The notes: generated from the letters alone by a model not told the origin. A DNA stretch of 64,000 nucleotides from Jeotgalibacillus soli (GCF_000829435.1 NZ_JXRP01000008.1:1-64000); one strand, 5' to 3'. Positions 36,723-45,921 are shown, numbered from the stretch's first letter. Translations and numbers: made by a program.

Positions 36723-37748
36723 TTATAACTTCACAATTTTCTTCGTCGTATGAGACTGTATTGCACCTAATATAACAAGTAATGATTTTTTTCCTTCTTC
36801 TCCGGAGATAAGCGGTTGTCTTCCTGTTTGCACGCACTCAATAAAGTGGTCAATGACTCCCGATGAGCTTTGTCCGCCATCTTCATTGGATTGGATCTGG
36901 GCGAGCTTCAACTTTTCTGTTGTGCCATTTTTAAAGTGGGTGATAACGGAAAATTCTTCGTCGTCTTCTAGGCGGAGCACAGCTTTTTCGGTGTAAATAA
37001 CAGTTGAGTTGTCTTCTTTTCCATTATAAGACCAACTGGCAGCGAGCGTACCGATAATACCGTTTTCGGTTTTTAATAGACATACAGCATTGTCATCGAC
37101 ATCCGCTTTAAGCTTTGAGCTAGTTTCTATCATGGCAGCTACTTCTATAATTTCTTCTCCCAAAATGTAACGGATTAAATCTGTTTTATGAACACCTAGA
37201 TCACCCATAGCACCAATAAATGCTTCTTCTTTTCTAAAAAACCAGCTGTCGGCACCGTCTGCACTCCATGCTTCCGGACCAGGGTGGCCGAATGCAGTTC
37301 TGAAGCTGAATACCTTGCCGAGCTTGCCTGATGCAACCATTTGTTTAGCTTTTACATGGGCTTCAACAAAACGCTGGTTGTGGCCGATCATTAAAACTTT
37401 GCCGCTTTTGTTCGCTGCTTCAATCATTTGATCCGCTTCTTCAGCACTTGTTGCTATCGGCTTTTCACATAAAACGTGAATACCGGCTTCAAGCGCTGCG
37501 ATGGAGATCGGCGCATGCAGATAGTTTGGTGTACAAACACTTACTGCATCAAGGTCTTCCTGAAGCAGGTCGCGATAGTCAGTTAAGACTTTCTCTATAT
37601 TAAATTTTTTGGCAATACTTTTTGCTCTCTCTTCATTAATATCGCAAATAGCTGCGATTTCTACCTCTTTATTTGCAGCATACTCAGGCAAGTGTCGATG
37701 CTTGGCAATGCTGCCTGCACCGATGACACCTATTTTTAGCTTTTTCAT
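36723..37748 (-). CDS. Gfo/Idh/MocA family oxidoreductase
   Basis: A 341-aa NAD(P)-dependent sugar or inositol-type dehydrogenase. The Rossmann motif is IGVIGAGSIAKHRHLPEY (about residues 6-23), and the family CEKPIATSAEEAD (about 93-105) and GDLGVHKTDL (about 181-190) are present. It is the last gene of a four-gene operon with a sugar ABC transporter, 15 bases after the second permease, so it probably acts on the imported sugar or its derivative. Substrate not readable. Confidence 0.88.
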   Translation of the reverse strand: MKKLKIGVIGAGSIAKHRHLPEYAANKEVEIAAICDINEERAKSIAKKFNIEKVLTDYRDLLQEDLDAVSVCTPNYLHAPISIAALEAGIHVLCEKPIATSAEEADQMIEAANKSGKVLMIGHNQRFVEAHVKAKQMVASGKLGKVFSFRTAFGHPGPEAWSADGADSWFFRKEEAFIGAMGDLGVHKTDLIRYILGEEIIEVAAMIETSSKLKADVDDNAVCLLKTENGIIGTLAASWSYNGKEDNSTVIYTEKAVLRLEDDEEFSVITHFKNGTTEKLKLAQIQSNEDGGQSSSGVIDHFIECVQTGRQPLISGEEGKKSLLVILGAIQSHTTKKIVKL

Positions 37749-37763
37749 TGAAAATCCCCCTTA

Positions 37764-38585
37764 TTATTCTTTTACAGATCCAGATGTAAGACCAGAAACA
37801 ATGCGCCGCTGGAAAATTAACACCAGGATGACAATTGGTATTGTGACAAGAACGGTGGCTGCTGAAATATCTCCCCATGGAATGGTGAATTGACTTTGAT
37901 AAAAGGAGATGCCGACCGGTACAGTACGCCACGTGTCCTCTGTGTTGATGGTTAATGCAAATAAATATTCATTCCATGCGCCGATAAAGACAAGAATAGC
38001 TGTTGTAAATACGCCCGGCGCTGCTAATGGAAAAATAATTTTCCTAAATGTCTGAAACGGCGTAGCGCCATCCAGTTTTGCTGATTCTTCAAGCTCCCAC
38101 GGAATCTTCTGGAAGAAAGTAGCAAGAATCCAAATAGCAATCGGCAGACTGAATGTAATATAAGGGATCACAAGACCCAAATAACTATTGCGAAGACCTG
38201 CATCCGTAATAAAGTTGTAGATCGGTGAAATGATTGCGATTTGAGGGAACATAGATGAAGCAAGCACAACCCCGAAAATCAAACCTTTAAATTTAATCGG
38301 AAGACGAGTAAGCGCATAAGCTGCTACTGATGCAATGGCAACGGCAATAATGGTTGTCAAACTCGAGACAACAAAACTGTTCATGATATAACGAGCCAAA
38401 GGGCGGTTCGTTAATGCGTTCTCGTACGACTGCAAGGACGGGTTCGAGGTGAACCATCTGAAGTTAGAAAAAATTTCACCAGGCGGTTTGATCGATGTGA
38501 GGAAGACCCAGATGAAAGGGAACATCACGAAGAACACAAACACGACAAGAAAAATATAAAAACCAATGCCTGCACGTTTATTCAT
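37764..38585 (-). CDS. carbohydrate ABC transporter permease (MalG type)
   Basis: A 273-aa inner-membrane subunit with six helices. The EAA loop that docks the ATPase is EESAKLDGATPFQTFRKI (about residues 177-194). The start at 38585 has GGAGG seven bases upstream; an earlier in-frame ATG would overlap the preceding gene. The operon has no ATPase gene, so a shared MsmX-type ATPase encoded elsewhere must power it, as is usual for Bacillus sugar importers. Confidence 0.9.
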   Translation of the reverse strand: MNKRAGIGFYIFLVVFVFFVMFPFIWVFLTSIKPPGEIFSNFRWFTSNPSLQSYENALTNRPLARYIMNSFVVSSLTTIIAVAIASVAAYALTRLPIKFKGLIFGVVLASSMFPQIAIISPIYNFITDAGLRNSYLGLVIPYITFSLPIAIWILATFFQKIPWELEESAKLDGATPFQTFRKIIFPLAAPGVFTTAILVFIGAWNEYLFALTINTEDTWRTVPVGISFYQSQFTIPWGDISAATVLVTIPIVILVLIFQRRIVSGLTSGSVKE

Positions 38586-38598
38586 TCTGTTTCCTCCT

Positions 38599-39918
38599 TT
38601 ATCGACCAGATCGTCCGGCAAACAAATCTGAGCCTACGAATTTGATGAAAATGATACTAATTATGGCTACACATAGGAAGACGATGACTGATAAGACAGA
38701 GCCTGCTCCAAAGTTTTGCTGAGAGAATAGGGTAATATACGCATAAATTGAAATAGACTCGGTTGAATTTGCGGGTCCGCCGCCTGTTAATACGAAAATT
38801 AGATCAAACACGCGGAAAGCATCCAGTGTACGGAAAAGCAATGCAACTAGAATTGCTGATTTCAATAGTGGCAGGGTAATTTTCCAAAATTGCTGCCACT
38901 TGCTTGCGCCGTCTACATCAGCTGCTTCGTAAAGTGTGTTTGGGATCGTCTGAAGACCAGCGAGCAGTAAAAGAGCCATATAGGGTGTTGTTTTCCAAAC
39001 GTCTGCAAAAATGATAGAAAACATTCCTCCAGAGGCAGTAGAAAGAAGAACGGATGCATCGTTAATTAAGCCGAATTGTTCAAAATAGTGTGCGACAATT
39101 CCTGTCTGGCCATCGTATAAAAATCCCCACATCATGGCGGCAACAGCTGTTGGAATCGCCCATGGAATAAGAACGGAAGCCCGGACAATCCCTCTTCCAA
39201 TAAAAACTCGATTAATTAGCAGGGCAATTAATAATCCAAGAACTAGTTCAGCTCCGACTGATATAACAGTAAAAACAGTTGTGTTCATGAGAGACTGCCA
39301 CATGCGTGGATTTTGAAGATAGCGTCCATAATTGGATAAACCGATAAAATTGGATTCAATGACTGCTGCATTTGTGGAATTAATCGAACCGGCCACATTA
39401 GAAGCAGCTGTGGAAAATTCTTCGTCGTCTGACGCTTCAACTAGAGCAGTCAAGTCGGCTTCTGCTGCCGTTAAAAAATCTTTGTAGGATTCAGCAAAAT
39501 CATTATCTACCTGTGAATATTTCAAATCACGATCAGCGATGGCTTGGAAAGAAGCAATTCTTTCTTCTACTATTTCATATTGTTCGCCAACACCGTCCAT
39601 TGCCAAAAGCTCTTCATGGAAACCCATCAATTCTGACCCGATTTCGCTAACTTTCTCTGATGCATCTGGATCAGGTGCTTGTTCTGATAAACCGTCTAGA
39701 TCACGAGATAAATAGAAGAAGTCATTTGCGTATCGCTCAAGATCGATATTAGACTGCAAGAATCGCTCAGAACGGGAGGGGTCATTTAATCTGTAATCAA
39801 AAAGGCTGTTATAAAAGGACTGAGCTACCGGCCATAGAATGACGACGATAACTAAAAGAAGAGCAGGGGCTACCATGACATAGCCGAGTTGTTTTTCGTT
39901 CAATGATCGTTTATTCAC
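38599..39918 (-). CDS. carbohydrate ABC transporter permease (MalF type) with large insert
   Basis: A 439-aa permease. Membrane helix 1 is at about residues 12-32 and the core resumes at IGLSNYGRYLQNPRMW; between them lie about 140 mostly acidic, helical residues outside the membrane, absent from ordinary Gram-positive MalF/UgpA proteins (about 290-310 aa). The EAA loop is EAADVDGASKWQQFWKI. The start is GTG at 39918 with AGGTG upstream; a GTG three codons earlier is possible. A repeat and a hairpin separate it from the binding-protein gene. Confidence 0.88.
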   Translation of the reverse strand: MNKRSLNEKQLGYVMVAPALLLVIVVILWPVAQSFYNSLFDYRLNDPSRSERFLQSNIDLERYANDFFYLSRDLDGLSEQAPDPDASEKVSEIGSELMGFHEELLAMDGVGEQYEIVEERIASFQAIADRDLKYSQVDNDFAESYKDFLTAAEADLTALVEASDDEEFSTAASNVAGSINSTNAAVIESNFIGLSNYGRYLQNPRMWQSLMNTTVFTVISVGAELVLGLLIALLINRVFIGRGIVRASVLIPWAIPTAVAAMMWGFLYDGQTGIVAHYFEQFGLINDASVLLSTASGGMFSIIFADVWKTTPYMALLLLAGLQTIPNTLYEAADVDGASKWQQFWKITLPLLKSAILVALLFRTLDAFRVFDLIFVLTGGGPANSTESISIYAYITLFSQQNFGAGSVLSVIVFLCVAIISIIFIKFVGSDLFAGRSGR

Positions 39919-39962
39919 ACAAATCACCTACCTTCTGCTTAATAAATGGCTATCTTAAAGGT

Positions 39963-40062
39963 CATTGTTGATTTTGGCACTAGGTTGATTGGATCGGAGT
40001 GCGACTCCTGCTTAGAAAAGCGAGTCATAGGGAGACTCCACAGGTACGTTTAACAGTGTCTA
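39963..40062. repeat. MITE-like intergenic repeat, copy 1
   Basis: Contains TTGATTGGATCGGAGTGCG, ACTCCTGCTTAGAAAAGCGA and GTCATAG, shared with the copy at 47396-47523 and in part with 50014-50103. This copy is shorter than the second one and lies between the binding-protein gene and the first permease gene. The family resembles widespread Bacillaceae palindromic repeats with the ACTCCTGCGGG core. Confidence 0.75.
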
Positions 40063-40063
40063 A

Positions 40064-40094
40064 TAAAAAGGGAGGTGAAAACTCCACCTCCCTT
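40064..40094 (-). terminator. intercistronic hairpin after the binding-protein gene
   Basis: AAGGGAGGTG and CACCTCCCTT are perfect complements; on the minus strand the stem is followed by TTTTATTA. It lies 9 bases after the binding-protein stop. As the permeases are downstream in the same direction, it probably works as a partial terminator or RNA stabiliser that raises binding-protein levels. Confidence 0.8.
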
Positions 40095-40102
40095 ATTTGT
40101 TC

Positions 40103-41413
40103 TTATTCGTTCATTGCCGATTCAATATCGCGCTGCATATTGGCTGCCGCTTCTTCAGCTGTAAGTTCTCCAGCTAACGCTTTTGAAAGCTCCACTTGCA
40201 TAATGTTCGAAATTTGTGGATAGATCGGTGATACTGGACGCGGTACTGCATTTTGAAGTGTTGCTACAAATTCTTCATTAGCGAATAGAGCAGCCGCTTC
40301 CTGTACTTCTGGATCTTCATATAAAGCCTCAAGTGTTGGTGCGCGTCCGCCTTCAACAGCAGTGATTTTTTGTCCTTCAGGTCCAGACATGAATTTCACG
40401 AATTCCCAGGCCGCTTCCTGTTGTTCACTGTAACGATTGATCATAAGCATCCATCCGCCGAGTGTTGCAGCGTTCCCTGCATCGCCAGAAGGAAGCAAGG
40501 AGAATCCGACATTGCCTGCCACTTCAGATGCTGCTTCATCATTAGAAGTTGACTGCATGTATGGCCAATTACGTGCAAATACTGCTTGTCCGCCTACCCA
40601 TGCATTATTGGTTTCAGTTTCCTGGAAGCTTAAAATATTTCTTGGTACAAAATCAGAGTTAACAAAATCGATCATTTTTTGAATTCCTGCAATGGTTTTT
40701 GGATTGTTTACAATGACTTCGTTATTTTCATTAACAACGCCGCCACCATAAGCAGCAATGAACTCAACCGCGTTACAGACCATTCCTTCATATTGATTCG
40801 CTTGCATTAAGTAACCAAATTCAGTTCCGCCTTCACCCTGTAGAGAGCCTGCCATTTCAAAAAGCTCATCCCAAGTTTTCGGGGGTGTCTCTACAATGTC
40901 CGTACGGTAAAAGAGAAGACCAGCATCTGTATACATAGGCATTGCGTACTGCCGTCCGTTGAAGTTACCTGACTGAACAGTGCCAGGGAAGTAGTCGTCC
41001 ATGTTAATTCCGTCTTCTTCAATAAAGCGATCAAGTTCGAGCGCATATTGACCTTGTGCGAATTCAGCCGGCCAAATGACGTCGGCATCAAAAACATCGA
41101 TTTCGCTGCTTTGGCTGCTGAAGATGGTTACGTACTGGTCATGAGATGCCCCGGTGTCTGCTGGCATTTCACGTCTATTTACCTTAATATTCGGGTTCTG
41201 CTTTTCAAATTCTTCAATGAGAATGTCTGTGGCTCCGGTAACATCTACACCGCTTGCATACGTAATTTCTACTTGTTCTTCTGTTGCCGTGTCACCGCCG
41301 TCGTCATCTTCAGGTTCAGTCGTTGAGCCTCCGTTATCACTGCTGCAGGCAGCGAGCAGTAATGTTAGGGATAGAGCAACAGAGCCGACAAATTTTTTAT
41401 TCCAAAGTTCCAC
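40103..41413 (-). CDS. sugar ABC transporter substrate-binding lipoprotein
   Basis: A 436-aa family 1 solute-binding protein. The signal peptide ends in the lipobox LLAAC (Cys at about residue 23), followed by a Ser/Gly/Asp-rich linker (SSDNGGSTTEPEDDDGGD). The body reads VEITYASGVDVTGATDILIE and has the typical GGWMLMINRYSEQQEAAWEF near residue 330. The start is GTG with AAAGGGGG upstream. It follows the remains of a LacI regulator by 18 bases. The sugar cannot be named. Confidence 0.9.
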   Translation of the reverse strand: MELWNKKFVGSVALSLTLLLAACSSDNGGSTTEPEDDDGGDTATEEQVEITYASGVDVTGATDILIEEFEKQNPNIKVNRREMPADTGASHDQYVTIFSSQSSEIDVFDADVIWPAEFAQGQYALELDRFIEEDGINMDDYFPGTVQSGNFNGRQYAMPMYTDAGLLFYRTDIVETPPKTWDELFEMAGSLQGEGGTEFGYLMQANQYEGMVCNAVEFIAAYGGGVVNENNEVIVNNPKTIAGIQKMIDFVNSDFVPRNILSFQETETNNAWVGGQAVFARNWPYMQSTSNDEAASEVAGNVGFSLLPSGDAGNAATLGGWMLMINRYSEQQEAAWEFVKFMSGPEGQKITAVEGGRAPTLEALYEDPEVQEAAALFANEEFVATLQNAVPRPVSPIYPQISNIMQVELSKALAGELTAEEAAANMQRDIESAMNE

Positions 41414-41431
41414 AGTATTTCCCCCTTTAAT

Positions 41432-42193
41432 TTAAGTAGATTGTCTTTCTATTAACTCCAATGGCAATATAATATCTCTCGGCTCGTTTACTTTTTTTTT
41501 CAATGAGAGAGAGCATAATATCCATTGCTTGAAAGCCTATGCTTGTTGTTGATTGGTTAATGGTAGTAATTTGAGGATCCAACAGCTCAGCAATTGGCTG
41601 ATTATCAAAGCCTATAACAGCAAAATCATTAGGAACCGACCATGAATGTGCCTGTGCTTCCTTAATAACATCTGCAGCAACTTCATCACTTCCGGTGAAG
41701 ATGGCAGTGAGGGAGACAGCATATTGATCATTTTCTTAAAGGTGTCACGTCCATCCTGAATAATGTAAATATCCCGAAACATCCAATCGGGATTTGCTTT
41801 AATCGAACAAAATGGAAGCGTTTTCTAAAATCTTTTTTAAGCTTCGTTGAAACGCTGCTATCGTTCCCCTGACAGTAGGCGATTTTTCGATGACCTTTAT
41901 CAATCTTTGTATTACATAAAAATTAGCTGGAATCCAAAGTGTGCAGCACGCTGCTCCATCGCATCATCAAGCTGGCTGAAAAAGGATTTATATTTATTGG
42001 AACAAAGACCGCGATGTTTTTGTTTTTTGATTTCTCAAACGCTGAGCGGATGAATTGGGAACATAGCCTAATTCTTTCATCGCTCGTAAGACCGCTTTTT
42101 TTTTTCTTCACTTACGTATGGATGCCCATTTACTCACGAAACGGTAGCCTGAGATAATCCTGCCTTTAAATAAACGTCTTTAATCGTATACAT
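41432..42193 (-). pseudogene. LacI family regulator, broken
   Basis: From ATG 42193 the frame reads MYTIKDVYLKAGLSQATVS then a stop, VNGHPYVSEE, then further pieces (LRAMKELGYVPNSSAQRLRN, GFQAMDIMLSLIEKK) in shifted frames, ending PRDIILPLELIERQST. Several frameshifts and stops are present, including one at an A9 run near 41490. AGGAGGGAAGG gives a good ribosome site. It is placed as first gene of the sugar operon and most likely was its repressor. Confidence 0.88.
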
Positions 42194-42231
42194 ATGCCTT
42201 CCCTCCTATAGAATCCCCCCATCCCTATGTA

Positions 42232-42245
42232 TGGAATCGATTTCA
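42232..42245. promoter_or_regulatory. LacI/CcpA-type operator
   Basis: TGGAATCGATTTCA is a near-perfect palindrome with the central CG of LacI-family operators. It matches the cre consensus at 13 of 14 bases. It lies 39 bases before the broken LacI gene, where its own repressor or CcpA would bind. Confidence 0.6.
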
Positions 42246-42466
42246 TATCAATACTCATTGAAAAATAGTAGAATCGCTCTATATATGGAAAGCCATCACT
42301 ATTCTGTGAATATATGAAATCTTTTTTATGAAAATCATAGAACATTCCTACGATAAATACAATATATCTTCTGAATATTCTTTCAACATTTTTCGATAAA
42401 ATAATCTATTTATGAAATATATGAATATTAGAATCGTTTATTTTGAACGGAGGTGGAGGAATATTG
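42246..42466. other. AT-rich upstream region of the sugar operon
   Basis: Very AT-rich with several GAAT/ATTC patches. The operon promoter must lie here on the minus strand, but no single pair of boxes stands out. Confidence 0.4.
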
Positions 42467-42595
42467 ATGGGATTTCAATTATTTTGTTTCAAGAGGTTGA
42501 ATCTTTTAATTCAGCGATACCACACATATCATCCCGAAACATCATTGTTCGCTCAAACAGAACACCGCCCGATTGATCGAACGGTGTCATGCTGA
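42467..42595 (+). CDS. 42-aa frame with strong ribosome site, unknown
   Basis: GGAGGTGGAGGA lies six bases before the ATG. The frame reads MGFQLFCFKRLNLLIQRYHT and ends IDRTVSC. It is not recognised; a truncated first part of a former sugar-utilisation gene divergent from the operon is possible. Confidence 0.35.
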   Translation: MGFQLFCFKRLNLLIQRYHTYHPETSLFAQTEHRPIDRTVSC

Positions 42596-42607
42596 TACAT
42601 AAAGTTT

Positions 42608-42997
42608 CTATACTCTCTGAAAAAACTCGATCCATTCTTTATCAGGACCGTAAATAAAGAAATAACGATATCCATTTGGTAAGGTAGTAATTTCGGAATC
42701 AATCATTTTAACATGCTCGAGCTTATGTATACGGTCGAATTCTTCTTCAATGCGATCTACAGTAATTGCAACGTGATGAACCTTTCCTTCTGAAGGAAGG
42801 TGGTCATTATATCCTTGGATTAACTCAATTTCTGTTTCGTCGGCTTGATTAAATCCTAAAAAGGCAAGCTGAATGATTCCATTTGTGTGCTGTACTCTGT
42901 CCTTCAGCTCTAAACCTATTACTTCCCTGTAAAACACAATTGAGTTTTCAATATCCTTGACCATGATGCCAATGTGGTCGATTTTCTTATCAGACAT
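42608..42997 (-). CDS. VOC (glyoxalase) family protein
   Basis: A 129-aa vicinal-oxygen-chelate protein with two beta-alpha-beta-beta-beta modules: IDHIGIMVKDIENSIVFYRE at the N-terminus and VHHVAITVDRIEEEFDRI at about residue 70. His in the first strand and Glu residues (ETEIELIQ, EWIEFF) give the metal site. It is closest in style to glyoxalase/methylmalonyl-CoA epimerase-like members; substrate unknown. The ATG at 42997 has GGAGG seven bases upstream. Confidence 0.85.
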   Translation of the reverse strand: MSDKKIDHIGIMVKDIENSIVFYREVIGLELKDRVQHTNGIIQLAFLGFNQADETEIELIQGYNDHLPSEGKVHHVAITVDRIEEEFDRIHKLEHVKMIDSEITTLPNGYRYFFIYGPDKEWIEFFQRV

Positions 42998-43242
42998 TTT
43001 TAAACCTCCCCATACATGAATCACTCCAATACACATTATACATTAATGGGGCATTTAGGGAGAATTAAAATTAATTTCCAAGTTGAAGAGGATGTAATGG
43101 AAAATGATCCTGTCAACGAAAAAAGTTATTTCTCTATAAACCTTAATTGAATATGATGATCCTAGTAAACTGTTACAAGTAAGACACTTATTACTTAATA
43201 TGGTAACATATGATCATAGAGAGAAATAAAGGGGGACTTGCT

Positions 43243-45270
43243 TTGAAGAAATGGCTTACTGGGATATTTATAATTGCAGCAGCCCTTACCGTGACAGGCT
43301 GTCAGGAAAAAGTGATGCCGGACGACAGGTTAGCAGATTATATAGCATTATGGAATGAGAAGGATTTTTCAGTGATGTATGAAGACTTTGTATCTTCAGA
43401 AACGAAGGAAATATTTGGTGTTGAAGACTATGTAGATAGAGTTGAAAAACTATATACAGATTTAGAAATTCAAAATGTAGAAGTAACGTTTGATTCACCA
43501 GAAGGCGATGAAACTGAATGGAGTCAGGAGGAACCTGCCATGTTCCCAATTCATGTGAAGATGGAGACATTAGCTGGTCCTGTCGAATTTGATAAAGAAG
43601 TATCGCTTGTCTATGAAGAACGAGGGGAGCAAGAAAACTGGTTTGTGGATTGGGCTCCTTCTTTTATTTTTCCAGATCTAGCGAAAGAGGATGCTATTCG
43701 GGTGACGACAACGCCTTCAGTACGAGGTGAGGTTCTTGATCGAAACGAAAAGGGACTGGCAATCAATGGCACCGGTTTTGAGGTTGGCGCTATTCCAGGT
43801 GAACTGACGAATGAAGCCAAAGCAGCATTGGCTGAGCAGCTCACTCTTACAGTTGAATATATTGACAGCCAGTTGAATCAAGCTTGGGTGCAGCCGGATC
43901 TTTTTGTACCGCTTAAGCAATTAGCAAGCAGTCAAAATGAACTGGTAAATCGTGTAACAGAGCTTCCAGGTGTGCAGTTCCAGCAAGCGGAAATGCGAGA
44001 ATACCCATATGGAGAAGCGCTATCTCACTTAACAGGATATATTGGACCAATCAATGCTGAGGAGCTGGAAGAGCATGAGGGTCACGGGTACACAGCCTCT
44101 GACTATATTGGGAAACGGGGGCTTGAACAGCTGCTTGAAGAAAGGCTTAGGGGAAGCAGCGGTGCAAGAATCTTTATCGAAAAGGCGGGAGAAGGGGCGG
44201 AAACTATTACGGTTGCTGAAACAGCTCCGGTAAATGGAGAAACGATTACACTCACCATCGATGCCGATCTTCAACAAATGGCGTATAACGCGATGAAAGG
44301 ACAGCCGGGTACCAGTGCTGCCGTTGATCCCAAAACAGGAGAAACACTTGTCCTAACGAGTTCTCCTGGATTTGACCCGAATGAATGGACATTGGGCATT
44401 AGCGCAGAACGTCGGGAAGAGCTATCAAATAACCCTAACGCACCTACATTAAACCGCTTTGCGGCAGCTTATGCACCAGGCTCGACGCAAAAAACATTAA
44501 CGGCAGCTATCGGGCTGAAGGCAGGTACACTTGATCCAAATGAAGGCTATACAATTAATGGTCTGACATGGCAAAAGGATGATTCTTGGGGGGATTTTCA
44601 GGTAACACGAGTGCATGAGGCAGCGAACCCAATTAATTTGAATAAAGGACTTGTGTTTTCCGACAATATATATTTTGCACAAACGGCTCTCGAAATGGGA
44701 TCAGTTACCTTGATAAATGGACTGAAGGAGACAGGGTATGAAGAAGAAATGCCTTATTCCTATCCGCTTACAATGTCCCAGATCTCGAATGACGGTTCGA
44801 TTTCATCAGAAGGACAGCTTGTGGACACGTCCTATGGGCAGGGAGAAATGCTGACCAACATTCTCCATCTTGCGACCATGTACGAGATAGTCTTAAACGA
44901 TGGCACGATGATTAAACCAACACTTTTTGCCGATGAAGCAACAGGAGAAGTGTGGAAGGAAGGGCTGCTGTCAGCTGAACATGCTGCTATCCTTCGAAAC
45001 GATCTGAGAGAGGTTGTGACAGTTGGATTTGCTCATCCTGCCAATATTGAGTCAATTGCGATAGCAGGTAAAACAGGAACAGCTGAATTAAAAGGAGCAG
45101 GTGAGGACCAAGGAAAGGAAAATGGATTTTTTGTTGCTTATAATCAAGACAATCCTGCATTTATCATGGCCATGATGATCGAAGGTGTGGAGGATATTGG
45201 AGGCAGCACATATGTATCTGAACTGGTCACAGAAGTATTTGTAAATAACCAAGAGAGGGAGCAGCCATAA
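43243..45270 (+). CDS. pbpC: class B penicillin-binding lipoprotein (PBP3/MecA type)
   Basis: A 675-aa peptidoglycan transpeptidase. The TTG start has AAAGGGGG upstream. A lipoprotein signal ends TVTGC; an NTF2-like MecA N-terminal domain follows (about 25-145), then the dimerisation domain (TTPSVRGEVLDRNEKGLAING), then the transpeptidase with SxxK as APGSTQKT, SxN as SDN (FSDNIYFAQ) and KTG as AGKTGTAE. The layout matches B. subtilis PbpC (PBP3), related to MecA. Such enzymes often have low beta-lactam affinity; that is family knowledge, not visible here. Confidence 0.9.
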   Translation: MKKWLTGIFIIAAALTVTGCQEKVMPDDRLADYIALWNEKDFSVMYEDFVSSETKEIFGVEDYVDRVEKLYTDLEIQNVEVTFDSPEGDETEWSQEEPAMFPIHVKMETLAGPVEFDKEVSLVYEERGEQENWFVDWAPSFIFPDLAKEDAIRVTTTPSVRGEVLDRNEKGLAINGTGFEVGAIPGELTNEAKAALAEQLTLTVEYIDSQLNQAWVQPDLFVPLKQLASSQNELVNRVTELPGVQFQQAEMREYPYGEALSHLTGYIGPINAEELEEHEGHGYTASDYIGKRGLEQLLEERLRGSSGARIFIEKAGEGAETITVAETAPVNGETITLTIDADLQQMAYNAMKGQPGTSAAVDPKTGETLVLTSSPGFDPNEWTLGISAERREELSNNPNAPTLNRFAAAYAPGSTQKTLTAAIGLKAGTLDPNEGYTINGLTWQKDDSWGDFQVTRVHEAANPINLNKGLVFSDNIYFAQTALEMGSVTLINGLKETGYEEEMPYSYPLTMSQISNDGSISSEGQLVDTSYGQGEMLTNILHLATMYEIVLNDGTMIKPTLFADEATGEVWKEGLLSAEHAAILRNDLREVVTVGFAHPANIESIAIAGKTGTAELKGAGEDQGKENGFFVAYNQDNPAFIMAMMIEGVEDIGGSTYVSELVTEVFVNNQEREQP

Positions 45271-45284
45271 GGCTGCTTCTTTTT
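45258..45284 (+). terminator. terminator overlapping the end of pbpC
   Basis: AGCAGCC-ATAA-GGCTGCT, with the stop codon in the loop region, then TCTTTTT. Confidence 0.8.
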
Positions 45285-45322
45285 AGCATCACTGTGTTAA
45301 CTCTTATGGTTGATATTAGGTC

Positions 45323-45366
45323 AAAAATGACCCACCATTCTGAAAAGGCGGGTCATTTTAATTTTC
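45323..45366. terminator. second hairpin after pbpC
   Basis: AAAATGACCC and GGGTCATTTT pair across about 13 bases, then AATTTT. It can end transcripts from both sides, including the minus-strand pseudogene at 45402. Confidence 0.7.
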
Positions 45367-45401
45367 GTCCTTGCATTAATAGATATAATCATTCTTGATG
45401 T

Positions 45402-45658
45402 TTAGCTTTTGAATGATAAACCGTTTTCCTGCAAAGCAGTCCTAAGTTTAGGTAAAGATGCTGGTCCCATACTGTGAAGTTGCAAAATCTCTTTTTCACT
45501 ATAATCTGAGAGCTGTTTCAAAGAAGTTATTCCATTGTGTTCCAATGCTCGTCTTGTTGGTGCCGAGAGAAGTGATAGAAATCCGTTGTCAGGTTTACGT
45601 TCTTGCTCTCAGATTGGGCCGGAAGGACAATCGCTGCTTTTATATTACTAGTGTCCAT
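45402..45658 (-). pseudogene. small helix-hairpin-helix protein with frameshift
   Basis: From ATG 45658 the frame reads MDTSNIKAAIVLPAQSESKN and then fails; in another frame it resumes FLSLLSAPTRRALEHNGITS, LKQLSDYSEKEILQLHSMGP and ASLPKLRTALQENGLSF to the stop at 45402. This second part is a typical RNA polymerase alpha-CTD-like helix-hairpin-helix domain found in small bacterial DNA-binding proteins. One frameshift near 45590 disables it. Confidence 0.65.
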
Positions 45659-45789
45659 TGTTGCAAGTTCTTAGCCTTTTTTTAAAAGTTGCCATGTTAT
45701 CTATCTTATTTTTTTAAGAATTATTTCAAAATTTCTATATTATACCAATTTCGAACGGGAAATTTTTATGACAGTGTTTTTCCTTTTTT

Positions 45790-45921
45790 TCAATTTTGAC
45801 GTTTAGCCTTTAATGTATGTTTCATTTTTTCTGAATTCCGCCCATTTTTTGCAGGGAAAAGTTGATTGTCAAAGTTTACAGCGGTCTCAGTCACGCGAAG
45901 CAGGCAAGAGGTGATCAACAT
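45790..45921 (-). CDS. 43-aa basic protein, unknown
   Basis: AAGGAGGATAAGAAG before the ATG is a very strong ribosome site. The frame reads MLITSCLLRVTETAVNFDNQ and ends KHTLKAKRQN, basic at the C-terminus. Not recognised. The good site argues for translation; it could also be a truncated gene start. Confidence 0.42.
   Translation of the reverse strand: MLITSCLLRVTETAVNFDNQLFPAKNGRNSEKMKHTLKAKRQN

Noticed and set aside
45458-45685. Plus-strand frame of 75 codons
   Set aside because: The minus strand encodes a recognisable helix-hairpin-helix domain at the same place.
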